NCBI RefSeq assembly: GCF_009856355.1 | Contig: NZ_WMEW01000014.1 | Coordinates: 19,158 to 83,157 of the forward strand | Source: Halobacillus litoralis | GTDB lineage: Bacteria; Bacillota; Bacilli; Bacillales; Halobacillaceae | Direction: 5' to 3' | DNA: 64,000 bases | Part shown: positions 42,224-50,646 of the stretch, piece by piece | Layout of the letters: each line of letters opens with the position of its first letter | Numbering within the stretch: position 1 is the first letter of the stretch | Made by a program: the position numbers and the translations under genes | The notes under the pieces: generated by a model | The model's input: the letters and a program-made list of their open reading frames with translations, nothing else | Database searches by the model: none | Told to the model about the DNA's origin: nothing

Positions 42224-42288
42224 GGGTCTTAGGACAATAGACGGCTGGGAGCGGAAGGTTATGTTCTGCTTTTTTTATGGATTATCAT

Positions 42289-42348
42289 AAACTGTATTTG
42301 ACAAAAGAACAGTTAAGTCATATACTGTTCTTGTGATAAATACAGTTT
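42289..42348 (+). promoter_or_regulatory. Nitroreductase promoter with two nested palindromes
   Basis: -35 TTGACA (42298-42303), 17-base spacer, -10 TATACT (42321-42326). The outer arms AAACTGTATTT (42289-42299) and AAATACAGTTT (42338-42348) and the inner arms AAGAACAGT (42305-42313) and ACTGTTCTT (42324-42332) are both perfect. The arms share the core ACTGT, so four half-sites cover the promoter from -35 to beyond the start. Strong repression by a dimeric regulator is likely. Confidence 0.75.
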
Positions 42349-42362
42349 AAAGGAGCATCATG

Positions 42363-43073
42363 ATGTCTCAGAATACAATGAGCAAAGAAGAATATTTAAA
42401 TAAAGTAAAAGAAATTGATACAACGAAGGAAGCACCGAAGCAGCTGGAGGATACTGATTTTCTAACGGTCGCGAAAGAGCGTCGTTCTGTCCGTCAGTAT
42501 GATCCGGAATTCAAGATGGACGAAAGTGAAATCCGTGAGATTCTTGAAACTGCGGTTCTTGCTCCATCATCCAGCAACCTTCAACCTTGGAGATTCCTTG
42601 TCATTGAAGACCAGGCGGAAAAAGAGAAGCTTCTTCCAATCGCCAACAACCAGCAGCAGATTGTCGATGCATCTGTCGTTATTGCTGTTCTTGGTGACCG
42701 TAATGCCTACAAGAATGCGGATCAGATTTACAGCCAGATTGCTGAAAAAGGCAACATGCCTGAAGACGTGAAGAACATGTACGTCAACAGCATCTTCGAT
42801 AACTACGGCAACTTCCCGAAAGAGCGCCTGGCCAGAATTGCTCATATTGACGGCGGAATCGTCTCCAACCAGCTGATGCTTGCAGCCAAAGCGAAAGGCT
42901 ATGACACCGTGCCGATGGGCGGTTATGATGAAGCGCAGTTCCTGGAAGCTTTCAATGTTCCTGAAAACTATGAAGCTGTTATGCTGATTTCTCTTGGAAA
43001 AGGTACAAAAGCCGGCTTCCAAAAAACACGTCTTCCATTGGATGAAGTTGTTCAGTGGAACCGTTACGAATAA
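42363..43073 (+). CDS. NAD(P)H nitroreductase-family flavoprotein
   Basis: 236 residues from ATG 42363, seven bases behind AGGAG (42360 is an equally possible ATG). KERRSVRQYDP and LAPSSSNLQPWRFLVI form the FMN site, and GYDTVPMGGYD with LISLGKG close the fold. The group includes YdgI/YodC, oxidoreductases reducing nitro compounds or quinones. It is a single gene with its own strongly palindromic promoter, which suggests induction by electrophiles (inference). Confidence 0.88.
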   Translation: MSQNTMSKEEYLNKVKEIDTTKEAPKQLEDTDFLTVAKERRSVRQYDPEFKMDESEIREILETAVLAPSSSNLQPWRFLVIEDQAEKEKLLPIANNQQQIVDASVVIAVLGDRNAYKNADQIYSQIAEKGNMPEDVKNMYVNSIFDNYGNFPKERLARIAHIDGGIVSNQLMLAAKAKGYDTVPMGGYDEAQFLEAFNVPENYEAVMLISLGKGTKAGFQKTRLPLDEVVQWNRYE

Positions 43074-43076
43074 AAA

Positions 43077-43110
43077 AGAAAAGCCGTCCCGAGACCGGAC
43101 GGCTTTTCTT
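43077..43110 (+). terminator. Terminator after the nitroreductase
   Basis: AAGAAAAGCCGTCC and GGACGGCTTTTCTT flank a short loop. Confidence 0.88.
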
Positions 43111-43189
43111 ATAGTTTTTTTCATACACGGAAGGGAATAGAAGCTGCCTGTCGAATGATGTAGAAGAAGAATATAAAGGAGGCTTCCAT

Positions 43190-43804
43190 ATGTTTAAAAA
43201 GCTGGCCAGTGATGCCCTCGGGTTGAGTGATATCGGGAGAATTATTTCTAAAGAAGATTTTGATAAGACCCAGTCGGATGATTTTGTCCTAACGGAGGAT
43301 GGAGAAAAAATCCATTTCCTGATCAAATCAAAAAGTGATGAGTACTGCTTTACGAACCGGGCCCTCATTCATCTCGACGGGGAGAAAGCCTCCAGCAGCA
43401 AACGTAACATTCTGCGCTACGACTATTACAAGAATCCAATCCGCAACGTAACCATAGAAACGGCAGGCACCATCGATCTCGATCTGGAAATCAAATTTGC
43501 CATCGGCAGTCAGTCCATGAGCATTGATATTGCTAAAGACGAAGGCGAGGCCATTGCCGATCTTTATAAATCCCTTACAGCGATCTCTCAGATTCAGGAG
43601 GACCATCAGCTTCATGCCGAATATGCGAGAGAAAGTCTGGAGGCCGCTCGTGATCTTCTGCGCGAAAACCGGTTCCATGACAATCAAGTCTCCTCCGAGT
43701 TCAAGGAATCAGTAACGTTCACCTATGAGTGGCTCGCTCAAAAGCACACCGAGCATACACGCAGGGATTTTAAGGACATCTTCGAAAAATACATCCAGAA
43801 TTAA
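43190..43804 (+). CDS. yvbH: Bacterial PH-domain protein, YvbH type
   Basis: 204 residues: a bacterial PH domain of about 120 residues (from MFKKLASDALGLSDIG to the strand FAIGSQSMSIDIAK), then a helical extension of 70 residues (SAISQ to DIFEKYIQN) that in YvbH mediates oligomerisation. AAAGGAGGC lies upstream of the ATG. No enzymatic motif. Function unknown, probably cytoplasmic. It is a single gene. Confidence 0.82.
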   Translation: MFKKLASDALGLSDIGRIISKEDFDKTQSDDFVLTEDGEKIHFLIKSKSDEYCFTNRALIHLDGEKASSSKRNILRYDYYKNPIRNVTIETAGTIDLDLEIKFAIGSQSMSIDIAKDEGEAIADLYKSLTAISQIQEDHQLHAEYARESLEAARDLLRENRFHDNQVSSEFKESVTFTYEWLAQKHTEHTRRDFKDIFEKYIQN

Positions 43805-43922
43805 GCGGCTGATTTTTTTATATCTCCGGTAGTTCAGATTATGGTCTTCTGCATTCACATTGTCCGATCAGGAGTATCTTTTGAACTGTGGGATACGCAG
43901 CATGCTGATAAAGGAAAAAAGT

Positions 43923-43969
43923 ACAACCCGTACAGGAATTCAATCGCTTGAATCCCTGTACGGGTTGTC
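43923..43969. terminator. Long hairpin between convergent genes
   Basis: ACAACCCGTACAGG and CCTGTACGGGTTGT form a nearly perfect stem with a longer imperfect top; the plus side runs into a T-rich stretch. Probably a bidirectional terminator for yvbH and sspH. Confidence 0.6.
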
Positions 43970-43996
43970 TGTTATTGTTCTGTTCTTTTCTTAAAG

Positions 43997-44185
43997 TTAC
44001 TGCTCCAGTTCCTTGAGTTCGTACAATGGAACTTTCTGAACGATGTTCGGCTGATCGGTCGGGTGAATCCTTGCCATTTCATTGCGTTCAATTACTTCTT
44101 CAATATAAATCTCCCGGTCCTTATGATGGACCTGGATCATATCAGGGGAGTGGAAGATTTCATTGGCTCGCTCTTTGTTCATCAT
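43997..44185 (-). CDS. sspH: Small acid-soluble spore protein, H type
   Basis: 62 residues from ATG 44185 (CAGGAGGTC upstream; ATG 44182 also possible). NKERANEIFHSPDMIQVHHKDREIYIEEV and MARIHP match the SspH pattern (RAxEIxxSPDMxxV...IYIQxV...ARI). Such proteins are packed into the spore core, made in the forespore under sigma G. It shows the organism sporulates or recently did. It lies 54 bases behind a TetR gene on the same strand, but forespore expression should come from its own promoter. Confidence 0.88.
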   Translation of the reverse strand: MMNKERANEIFHSPDMIQVHHKDREIYIEEVIERNEMARIHPTDQPNIVQKVPLYELKELEQ

Positions 44186-44239
44186 GGAGACCTCCTGTCG
44201 TTTACGTTTACTTTCTGCCTCCACGACGGTTTATATGCA

Positions 44240-44836
44240 TCACCGCTCGATAATGAAATCGAGCTTTTTTTTGACTCCGTCCAAAAACATCTCCAGAGAA
44301 ACTTCCTCTTCATACACGTACAATAGAAATTCGAACGCCAGGGAACTGTAAATGATTTCGGCAGCCTGATTGGCGTTGAAACCCCTGGACAGCAGCTTTT
44401 TTTCCTTCATATCATTCAAAAGAACAATCATTTCGTCCACCAGCATAAAGTCGATGCCGATCATCTTTCTGCGATTTTCTGCGTCGTTCTCCATGGCGGG
44501 GAAGAGGCTGTTCATCATTTCTTTGAACACGGATTTATCCATCGATGTGAACTCCTTCATCCGGTTCCATAAGTACGTATAGATCATTTCCGCCGGCTTT
44601 TGATTCGTCGATGGATGGACCTCTACAGAGGTGGTCTCCAGCTGTTGAATAAAGCCTTCAGAAAAGGAATCAATAAACAAATCCATCAGTGATGGGTAGG
44701 TACGGGCAGCTGACACTTCAGAAACTTCCGCCTGTCCGGCGATTTCCTTTACGCTCGTTCCACTGAATCCTTTGGTGGAAAAGAGGCTGTGGGCCGCCTT
44801 CAGCATCCGCTCCTGTTCTTCTTCGTTCATGTGCAT
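44240..44836 (-). CDS. TetR-family regulator
   Basis: 198 residues. The N-terminal HTH is AAHSLFSTKGFSGTSVKEIAGQAEVSEVSAARTYPSLMDLF; the C-terminal 140 residues are helical and ligand-binding in type. No regulated gene is adjacent other than the convergent/tandem neighbours. GAAGGAGC precedes the ATG. The promoter region contains a dyad that is probably its own operator. Confidence 0.85.
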   Translation of the reverse strand: MHMNEEEQERMLKAAHSLFSTKGFSGTSVKEIAGQAEVSEVSAARTYPSLMDLFIDSFSEGFIQQLETTSVEVHPSTNQKPAEMIYTYLWNRMKEFTSMDKSVFKEMMNSLFPAMENDAENRRKMIGIDFMLVDEMIVLLNDMKEKKLLSRGFNANQAAEIIYSSLAFEFLLYVYEEEVSLEMFLDGVKKKLDFIIER

Positions 44837-44863
44837 AGGGAATCAGCTCCTTCAAAACAGTAA

Positions 44864-44885
44864 GTACTCTCTTTTTTGAGTGTAC
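44864..44885 (-). promoter_or_regulatory. Candidate TetR operator
   Basis: GTACTCTC and GAGTGTAC (one mismatch from perfect) flank six T residues, 28 bases upstream of the TetR start codon. Position and symmetry suit autoregulation. Confidence 0.5.
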
Positions 44886-44912
44886 GCTCTTTTTCAGGAA
44901 ATGCAACGGAAT

Positions 44913-46019
44913 CTAAGCGTGATCCAACATCCGGTTCAGGGCAAGACGTGCCGGCCCGGCCACCTGCTCTTCCACTTTGATCCGGTTTGGAGGGTGTCCT
45001 TCAGCCAGCGATTCGAGCGCCCATGCCAAATGGGGAAGGTCAATCCGATTCATCGTCAGACATGGACACATGCGGGGGTTGAGGGAAACGATCTGTTTAT
45101 CCGGATGTTCCTGAATAATCCGGTTGACGAGATTCATTTCCGTACCGACTGCCCACGCACTTCCTGGGGGAGACTGTTGGATGGACCGAATGATCGTATT
45201 GGTGGAACCAGAGATATCGGACGCTTCGACAACCTCTCTTGAGCACTCCGGATGAACGATGATCTTCATATCCGGGTATTCCCGGCGGATGTGATCAACA
45301 TTAGCTGTGGTGAAGTTTTCATGTACAGAACAGTGGCCCTTCCACAAAATCACCTGCACCTCGTCTAAAGGGCCGTCGCATACCAGCTCTTCACGAATCG
45401 GATCCCATACGGCCATGTTGTCCAAGGAAATGCCAAGTTCGTATGCTGTGTTCCGGCCAAGATGCTGGTCAGGGAGGAATAACAGGCGGGGCTTCTTGGA
45501 GAATGCCCATGAAACCATATCAGCAGCATTGGATGAGGTGACCGTCGCTCCTCCGTGTGCGCCGACAAATGATTTGATCGCAGCTGTGGAGTTGACGTAG
45601 GTGAGGGGGAGGATCGTCTCCCCGTACAAGGTGGTTAACTGCTCCCACGCCCGTTCCGTCTGACGGATGTCAGCCATATCGGCCATGGAACAGCCGGCCC
45701 GCATATCCGGGAGGTAGACGTACTGATCGTCTCTCGTCAAAAGGTCCGCCGTTTCAGCCATAAAGTGAACACCGCAGAAAACGATGGCTTCCGCCTCCTG
45801 TTGGGAGGCGGATAACTGGGCAAGCTTCAACGAATCTCCCCGTGCATCGGCGAATTGGATGACCTCATCTTTTTGGTAGTGGTGACCGGGAATGAATAAC
45901 CGCTGTCCCCATTCTTTTTTCACTCGTCTGACGGTCTCTTCAAGCTCAGGGATGGACAGCTGTTTGTAGCGGTCAGGAAGGGAGGGACGAGTCGTATTCA
46001 GGGTTTCAAAAAGCTTCAA
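44913..46019 (-). CDS. nadA: Quinolinate synthase NadA
   Basis: 368 residues from TTG 46019, which is preceded by AAAGGAGGAAATCCA; the TTG overlaps the nadC stop (TTGA). Cys110 in MRAGC, Cys230 in KGHCSVH and Cys320 in RMCPC sit at the positions known to bind the 4Fe-4S cluster in the Bacillus enzyme. It condenses iminoaspartate from NadB with dihydroxyacetone phosphate to quinolinate. It is the last gene of nadB-nadC-nadA. Confidence 0.95.
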   Translation of the reverse strand: MKLFETLNTTRPSLPDRYKQLSIPELEETVRRVKKEWGQRLFIPGHHYQKDEVIQFADARGDSLKLAQLSASQQEAEAIVFCGVHFMAETADLLTRDDQYVYLPDMRAGCSMADMADIRQTERAWEQLTTLYGETILPLTYVNSTAAIKSFVGAHGGATVTSSNAADMVSWAFSKKPRLLFLPDQHLGRNTAYELGISLDNMAVWDPIREELVCDGPLDEVQVILWKGHCSVHENFTTANVDHIRREYPDMKIIVHPECSREVVEASDISGSTNTIIRSIQQSPPGSAWAVGTEMNLVNRIIQEHPDKQIVSLNPRMCPCLTMNRIDLPHLAWALESLAEGHPPNRIKVEEQVAGPARLALNRMLDHA

Positions 46020-46867
46020 TGGATTTCCTCCTTTGTTAAAACGGCTCGGGCGCTGAAATCAAGGGAACGGACGCTATGTGTTAAAAAACCAAGGGAAAGA
46101 TAATCAACCGTCAAATGCCGGTAGTCTGAAAGGTTTTCCAAGCTGATTCCACCGGAGGCCTCCGTCGTGATGGTATTGGGAATGGAAGGAAGCATCCGCG
46201 CAATGTCTTCAGGGGGCCGGTTATCAAACATAATGCAGTCCACTCCTGCATCAACGGCCTCCAGAATCTGCTCGTCCGTTTCGGTTTCCACTTCGATTTT
46301 CACCATATGGCCGACTTTTTCTTTTAGATGCCGGACGGCGTTCGTCAAAGACCCGTAAAAAGCGATATGGTTATCTTTCAGCATCACGGCATCATAGAGA
46401 CCGAATCGATGATTGTATCCGCCCCCTGTTTGGACGGCGTACTTTTCAAACAGGCGGAGACCGGGCGTCGTTTTTCTCGTGTCACAAAGACGGATCTTTG
46501 GATTTTCCAGTGCCTGGACCGCTTGTTTCGTCAATGTTGCAATCCCGCTCATACGCTGGATGCAGTTAAGGATCACCCGCTCTCCTTTAAGAAGATCCAC
46601 CATCGGCCCACGTATCTCTGACAGGCAGGTCCCTTTTCTAATATCGGCGCCGTCGGGAACGAGCACGTCTGCCTTGATCCTTTCATTAAGGAGATGACAG
46701 ACGTCCGTGATGATCCACCCACCACAAAAAACCCCTTCTTCTTTGGCGGTTATGCGCAGAACCCCCTGCTGGTCAGCGGGGAACAGCAGGTCGGTGCTGA
46801 CATCATAGTCTCCAATATCCTCGAGTAAAAATTCCTTCAGTTTATCCAAGCGTTTGATGCGGTTCAC
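46016..46867 (-). CDS. nadC: Nicotinate-nucleotide pyrophosphorylase NadC
   Basis: 283 residues from GTG 46867, preceded by AAAGGAGGCAATATC; the GTG overlaps the nadB stop (GTGA). The phosphoribosyl-binding motif [10 protein letters not shown], the quinolinate-binding region [19 protein letters not shown] and [17 protein letters not shown] near the end are all present. The enzyme makes nicotinate mononucleotide from quinolinate and PRPP. It is coupled to both neighbours by overlapping codons. Confidence 0.95.
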   Translation of the reverse strand: MNRIKRLDKLKEFLLEDIGDYDVSTDLLFPADQQGVLRITAKEEGVFCGGWIITDVCHLLNERIKADVLVPDGADIRKGTCLSEIRGPMVDLLKGERVILNCIQRMSGIATLTKQAVQALENPKIRLCDTRKTTPGLRLFEKYAVQTGGGYNHRFGLYDAVMLKDNHIAFYGSLTNAVRHLKEKVGHMVKIEVETETDEQILEAVDAGVDCIMFDNRPPEDIARMLPSIPNTITTEASGGISLENLSDYRHLTVDYLSLGFLTHSVRSLDFSARAVLTKEEIH

Positions 46868-48399
46868 GATATTGCCTCCTTTGTGTGCGATTGCAGCCGG
46901 ATGGTTCGATCCTTCCACTCGGCTTGTTCTTTTGGATAGTCGGAACGAAAATGGCTTCCCCGGCTTTCTTTTCGTTCCAAGGCTGCGGTCGTAATCAGCC
47001 GGGATGTCTGCAGCAGGAATAACGCCGTCACCTGCTCCTTCGTCAGCCGGCTCTTATCAAGATTGGAAACCACCGGAAAAGAATCCAGCCATGCTTGGTG
47101 TGCGGTCAGATCATCATGGTTTCTCATTATTCCTGCTGCTTCCATCGTCCGTTTCTGAATATCCTTTATCCCCGGGAGAACGAGGGAATCAGGAGGAGGC
47201 ACGCTTTTTTTCTGTTTCCGTGCGGGAAGGAGGGTGGACTGCGCGTTCAAAAAACGTGCCGTCCTTCTGCCGAAAACAAGTCCTTCCAGAAGGGAATTGC
47301 TCGCCAGCCGGCTGGTTCCGTGCACTCTTGTACATGCCGTTTCTCCAATGGCGTATAAACCGGGGACATTCGTTTTTCCATTTCCGTCTGCTTTCACACC
47401 TCCCATAATAAAGTGACAGCCCGGGGCCACAGGAAGGAGACCTTGATTGATATCAACATCATGCTTCAGGCAGAGGGCAGTGATGGAAGGAAAGCGTTCC
47501 TGAAAACGGGAGACGCCGCGGATATCCAAAAAGACTTTCCTGCCCATCCGATGGTAGTGGAAGATGGTCTGGGCCGTCGTGTGGCGGGGGGCCAGATCTT
47601 GAAGCGGATGGACATCTTCCATGATTCGTCTGCCATCCTCATCGACAAGGACAGCTCCCTCTCCTCGGACAGCTTCTGAAATTAGTCCAGCACCATGACC
47701 GTCTATGTAAAGAAGCGTGGGATGGAACTGGATATATTCCATATCGATCAATTCAGCTCCAGCCTCATAAGCGAGAGCGATACCATCCCCTGCAGCTGTT
47801 TCTGCATTGGATGTGCACGCATATACTTGTCCGCACCCTCCTGCAGCGAGCACGGTTTGGGGAGAAACAAAGGTATGGATATTTCCGCCCGTATCCTTAC
47901 TTCGTGCACCAAAGCACTGTCCTTGATCATTCATAAGTAATTCAAAGACAAAATGATGTTCCATAACCGTCACGTTTGGCGGAAGAGCTCTAGTCAAGGA
48001 TTCCACAATCCTCCTGCCTGTTTGGTCGCCGCCTCCATGGACAATCCTGTTTTGTCCATGAGCACCTTCCCGGCCGAGCTGAAAATGCCCTTGATGATCT
48101 TTGTCAAATGCGCAGCCGATGGAATCCAGCTCATGAACGACGGAAGAAGCTTCCTGTGTCATGATTTGAAGGGCCTGTCCTGCGCTTGTGCTGCCACCAG
48201 CATTGACGGTGTCGCTGTAGTGAAAAGAGGGACTGTCCCCCGCCCCAAGTGCTGCCGCAATCCCGCCCTGTGCCAAATAAGAATTGCTATGGTGAAGGGA
48301 GGACTTTGTGAGTAATATCACATTCATTGTCGAGCGAAGGTGTCTGGCGAGCTGCAGGGCAGAAGCCCCGCCTCCAATGATCAAAACATCTGCCATCAT
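46864..48399 (-). CDS. nadB: L-aspartate oxidase NadB
   Basis: 511 residues from ATG 48399 behind AAGGAGAG. FAD-binding GGGASALQLA near residue 10, the SxAQGGIAAA motif (YLAQGGIAAALG), the HGGGDQTGR and GEGAVLVDEDG blocks and TRVHGTSRLASNSLLEGL identify NadB of the succinate dehydrogenase/fumarate reductase flavoprotein family. It oxidises aspartate to iminoaspartate. It is the first gene of the operon, transcribed divergently from nifS. Confidence 0.95.
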   Translation of the reverse strand: MMADVLIIGGGASALQLARHLRSTMNVILLTKSSLHHSNSYLAQGGIAAALGAGDSPSFHYSDTVNAGGSTSAGQALQIMTQEASSVVHELDSIGCAFDKDHQGHFQLGREGAHGQNRIVHGGGDQTGRRIVESLTRALPPNVTVMEHHFVFELLMNDQGQCFGARSKDTGGNIHTFVSPQTVLAAGGCGQVYACTSNAETAAGDGIALAYEAGAELIDMEYIQFHPTLLYIDGHGAGLISEAVRGEGAVLVDEDGRRIMEDVHPLQDLAPRHTTAQTIFHYHRMGRKVFLDIRGVSRFQERFPSITALCLKHDVDINQGLLPVAPGCHFIMGGVKADGNGKTNVPGLYAIGETACTRVHGTSRLASNSLLEGLVFGRRTARFLNAQSTLLPARKQKKSVPPPDSLVLPGIKDIQKRTMEAAGIMRNHDDLTAHQAWLDSFPVVSNLDKSRLTKEQVTALFLLQTSRLITTAALERKESRGSHFRSDYPKEQAEWKDRTIRLQSHTKEAIS

Positions 48400-48496
48400 G
48401 TGTCTCTCCTTATTGATGTATATACTCATGTATTGACACTAATGTTCACATAATTTTAAACTGAAGGCAAGCGTTTTTTGAACAGGAGGATTGATT

Positions 48497-49621
48497 ATGA
48501 ATCGATATTTTGATTATGCGGCCACCAGCCCGGTGGATCCGGAAGCCTTAGAAGCTTATGTCCATGCATCCACCTATTATTATGGGAATGCAGGGAGTCT
48601 GCATGATGCGGGAACAAAGGCGTCGTCCCTTCTCGAACACTGCCGGAACCGGCTGGGCGATCTGCTTCAAGCAGAGTCCAGGGGAATTGCGTTTACAAGT
48701 GGGGGAACAGAAAGTAATGAGCTGGGATTGTCGGCACTGATGAGTGCAGGAGAGGGGAACCACCTGATTATCTGCGGGGGGGAACATTCTTCTATTCATA
48801 ACATCGCAGAGCGTATGAAAAACCGTGGAGTAAGGGTTACTAAAACGCCGCTGCTTCCAAACGGGCAGGTTGATCTGGATCATCTGGAAAAAGACCTGTG
48901 CGATGACACAGCCGTCGTAGCCCTGCAGCACGTCAACGGCGAAATCGGATCGATTCAGCCGGTCGAAGAAGCGGTCCGGATGGCAGGGGAATACGGGGCT
49001 CTAATTCATTGTGACTGCGTCCAGTCCTTCGGGAAAATCTCTTTAGCCGACCTCGGTTCCACCGTGGACAGTCTCGCGGTGTCCAGCCATAAAGTGTATG
49101 GTCCGAAGGGAGTGGGGGCTGTATACATACGTCCGGAGCTGTCCTTTCAGCCTCTCACTCCGAACGTCAATCATGAAAACGGTGTGCGGCCGGGGACCGT
49201 AGATGTACCGGGAGTAGCTGCGTTCGTCACAGCGGCGGAAAAGGCTGTGACGCATCTGGACACACGGGCAGCTTACACTCAACAGTTAAAAGCGGTTTTT
49301 TTTGAACAGTTAACAGCACAAGGCTGGCAGCTGGTGGGAGATACGAGGCATCAATCTGTGCCTATCGCAGGGCTGATGCTTCAGGGGTGGGAGGGACAGT
49401 GGATGATGCTGGAAGGCAGCCGGAAAGGGTACTTCTTTTCCACAGGCACCGCCTGCCGCGTGAATTCACAAAAGCCCTCTTATACGTTAAGTGCCATGGG
49501 GATCGGAAAAGAGGCGGCGAAGTCTTTTATCCGGATATCCTTCAGTCATGAGCATTCGGAAACAGATGTTTTGGATCTAGCCCATCATTTGAATCCATAT
49601 CTGCAGCAGAGGGTTGATTGA
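48497..49621 (+). CDS. nifS: Cysteine desulfurase, NifS/IscS type
   Basis: 374 residues from ATG 48497 behind CAGGAGGATTGATT. The PLP lysine is in SSHKVYGPKG, the mobile cysteine in STGTACRVNS. Next to nadBCA it probably supplies sulfur for the NadA 4Fe-4S cluster, as in B. subtilis. In that species nadR (yrxA) follows nifS; here mscL follows instead, so the repressor is missing or elsewhere. The 97-base intergenic region between nifS and nadB has TTGACA-like and AT-rich elements but no clear palindrome. Confidence 0.9.
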   Translation: MNRYFDYAATSPVDPEALEAYVHASTYYYGNAGSLHDAGTKASSLLEHCRNRLGDLLQAESRGIAFTSGGTESNELGLSALMSAGEGNHLIICGGEHSSIHNIAERMKNRGVRVTKTPLLPNGQVDLDHLEKDLCDDTAVVALQHVNGEIGSIQPVEEAVRMAGEYGALIHCDCVQSFGKISLADLGSTVDSLAVSSHKVYGPKGVGAVYIRPELSFQPLTPNVNHENGVRPGTVDVPGVAAFVTAAEKAVTHLDTRAAYTQQLKAVFFEQLTAQGWQLVGDTRHQSVPIAGLMLQGWEGQWMMLEGSRKGYFFSTGTACRVNSQKPSYTLSAMGIGKEAAKSFIRISFSHEHSETDVLDLAHHLNPYLQQRVD

Positions 49622-49684
49622 AAAAGAGGGGATGGGACATGCCTGCTCTCTTTCTTTCATACAATGAGGGGAAGGAGGGATAGG

Positions 49685-50176
49685 ATGGGGATCTTTCATG
49701 AATTTAAGCAGTTCACCATCCGGGGGAGCGCTGTCGATATGGGGGTGGGGATGGTCCTTGGAGCTGCATTCAGTGGTTTTATCGACTCCCTCGTGACCGA
49801 TCTGCTTCTTCCTCCCATCGGTGTGTTGTATTCGAGTATGAATTTCGAAAATATGTTCATCAGTCTGGACGGGCTGTTCTACCCTTCACTGGCAGCAGCG
49901 AAGGAAGCGGGAGCAGCGACAATCAATTATGGTTTGTTTATCACAGCGTTTATCCGGTTTATCATTATTTTGTTTGCAGTTTTCCTCGTTGTACGACAGA
50001 TGAACCGTTGGAAAAAACCGCATCAGCACCCACTGGATGGACTGACTAAAAAAGAATGTCCTTACTGCTGCCTGCCCATCCCGCCCCGGGCGGTGATCTG
50101 TCCCCATTGTTCTTCTTCGCTGGAGGACCAGAGGAATCCCTCCCGGTCACGCGGACTCACATGGAGGATCAAATGA
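49685..50176 (+). CDS. mscL: Large-conductance mechanosensitive channel MscL with C-terminal zinc ribbon
   Basis: 163 residues from ATG 49685 behind GGAAGGAGGG. The N-terminus FHEFKQFTIRGSAVDMGVGMVLGAAFSGFIDSLV is the MscL S1 and first transmembrane helix; the second helix is FITAFIRFIIILFAVFLVV. After the usual cytoplasmic helix residues 121-137 contain CPYCCLPIPPRAVICPHC, two CxxC knuckles. Standard MscL is 125-150 residues and ends before this. The channel opens at high membrane tension to release solutes after osmotic down-shock, a clear need for a halophile. The zinc ribbon may regulate gating or assembly (inference). Confidence 0.92.
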   Translation: MGIFHEFKQFTIRGSAVDMGVGMVLGAAFSGFIDSLVTDLLLPPIGVLYSSMNFENMFISLDGLFYPSLAAAKEAGAATINYGLFITAFIRFIIILFAVFLVVRQMNRWKKPHQHPLDGLTKKECPYCCLPIPPRAVICPHCSSSLEDQRNPSRSRGLTWRIK

Positions 50177-50177
50177 A

Positions 50178-50204
50178 AGAAGGCGCAGGTGAACTGCGCC
50201 TTTG
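50178..50204. terminator. Terminator between mscL and the lipoprotein gene
   Basis: AAGGCGCAG and CTGCGCCTT flank a short loop; T-content on either side is modest. Confidence 0.6.
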
Positions 50205-50214
50205 ATGTTGTAGG

Positions 50215-50427
50215 TTATTCAGCTGAATCATCTTCAGATTCTTCTTCGGAACCTTCTTCAGAATTTTCGCCTTCCATTTCACTGGAATCCTCTGAGCCTG
50301 TATCACCGGAGTCCTGCTCTTCGGTCTGTTCCTCTTCTGTTCCGCCTTCCTCTTCACTTTCTCCACCGCAGGCCGCCAGTGTTAAAACAGAGACCATCCC
50401 TAATGCCAACAACCATTTTTTCAACAT
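50215..50427 (-). CDS. Small highly acidic lipoprotein
   Basis: 70 residues. A signal peptide MLKKWLLALGMVSVLTLAAC ends in the lipobox LAAC (Cys20). The mature 50 residues consist almost wholly of Glu, Asp, Ser, Gly and Thr, without any hydrophobic or basic residue, so it should be an unstructured, strongly charged tail on the outer face of the membrane. GAAAGGGGAGTTTACTT precedes the ATG. Function unknown; such acidic tails are common in halophile lipoproteins, but a stand-alone one of this size is unusual. Confidence 0.75.
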   Translation of the reverse strand: MLKKWLLALGMVSVLTLAACGGESEEEGGTEEEQTEEQDSGDTGSEDSSEMEGENSEEGSEEESEDDSAE

Positions 50428-50559
50428 AAGTAAACTCCCCTTTCAAAAGTGAGGTACGTCCACAAGATACCCCTTGATTGTTAAGATAAATTGAACAAAT
50501 TGTTATATTATGGTAAAGTCTAGCTATTTAAACACATTTGGTGCGGAGGCCGGGGGCTT

Positions 50560-50644
50560 ATGGAGGGATTTATTTCCTGAGTGTGAGAGGAAGGGATTTG
50601 TTGATTTGGGACACCCTACGACTATGAAGATGTAGGAGGTGCCC
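50560..50644 (+). promoter_or_regulatory. Candidate attenuator leader of the MFS exporter
   Basis: GCGGAGG, ten bases later ATG (50560) and a six-codon frame (MEGFIS, stop at 50578-50580). Further on GGG-CACC-CTAC (50608-50619) pairs with GTAG-GGTG-CCC (50632-50644), with one bulge, and the 3' arm contains the GGAGGTG ribosome binding site of the MFS gene. TTTT follows. So the site could be masked unless the short peptide or a drug-stalled ribosome alters folding. Inference from sequence only. Confidence 0.45.
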
Positions 50645-50646
50645 TT

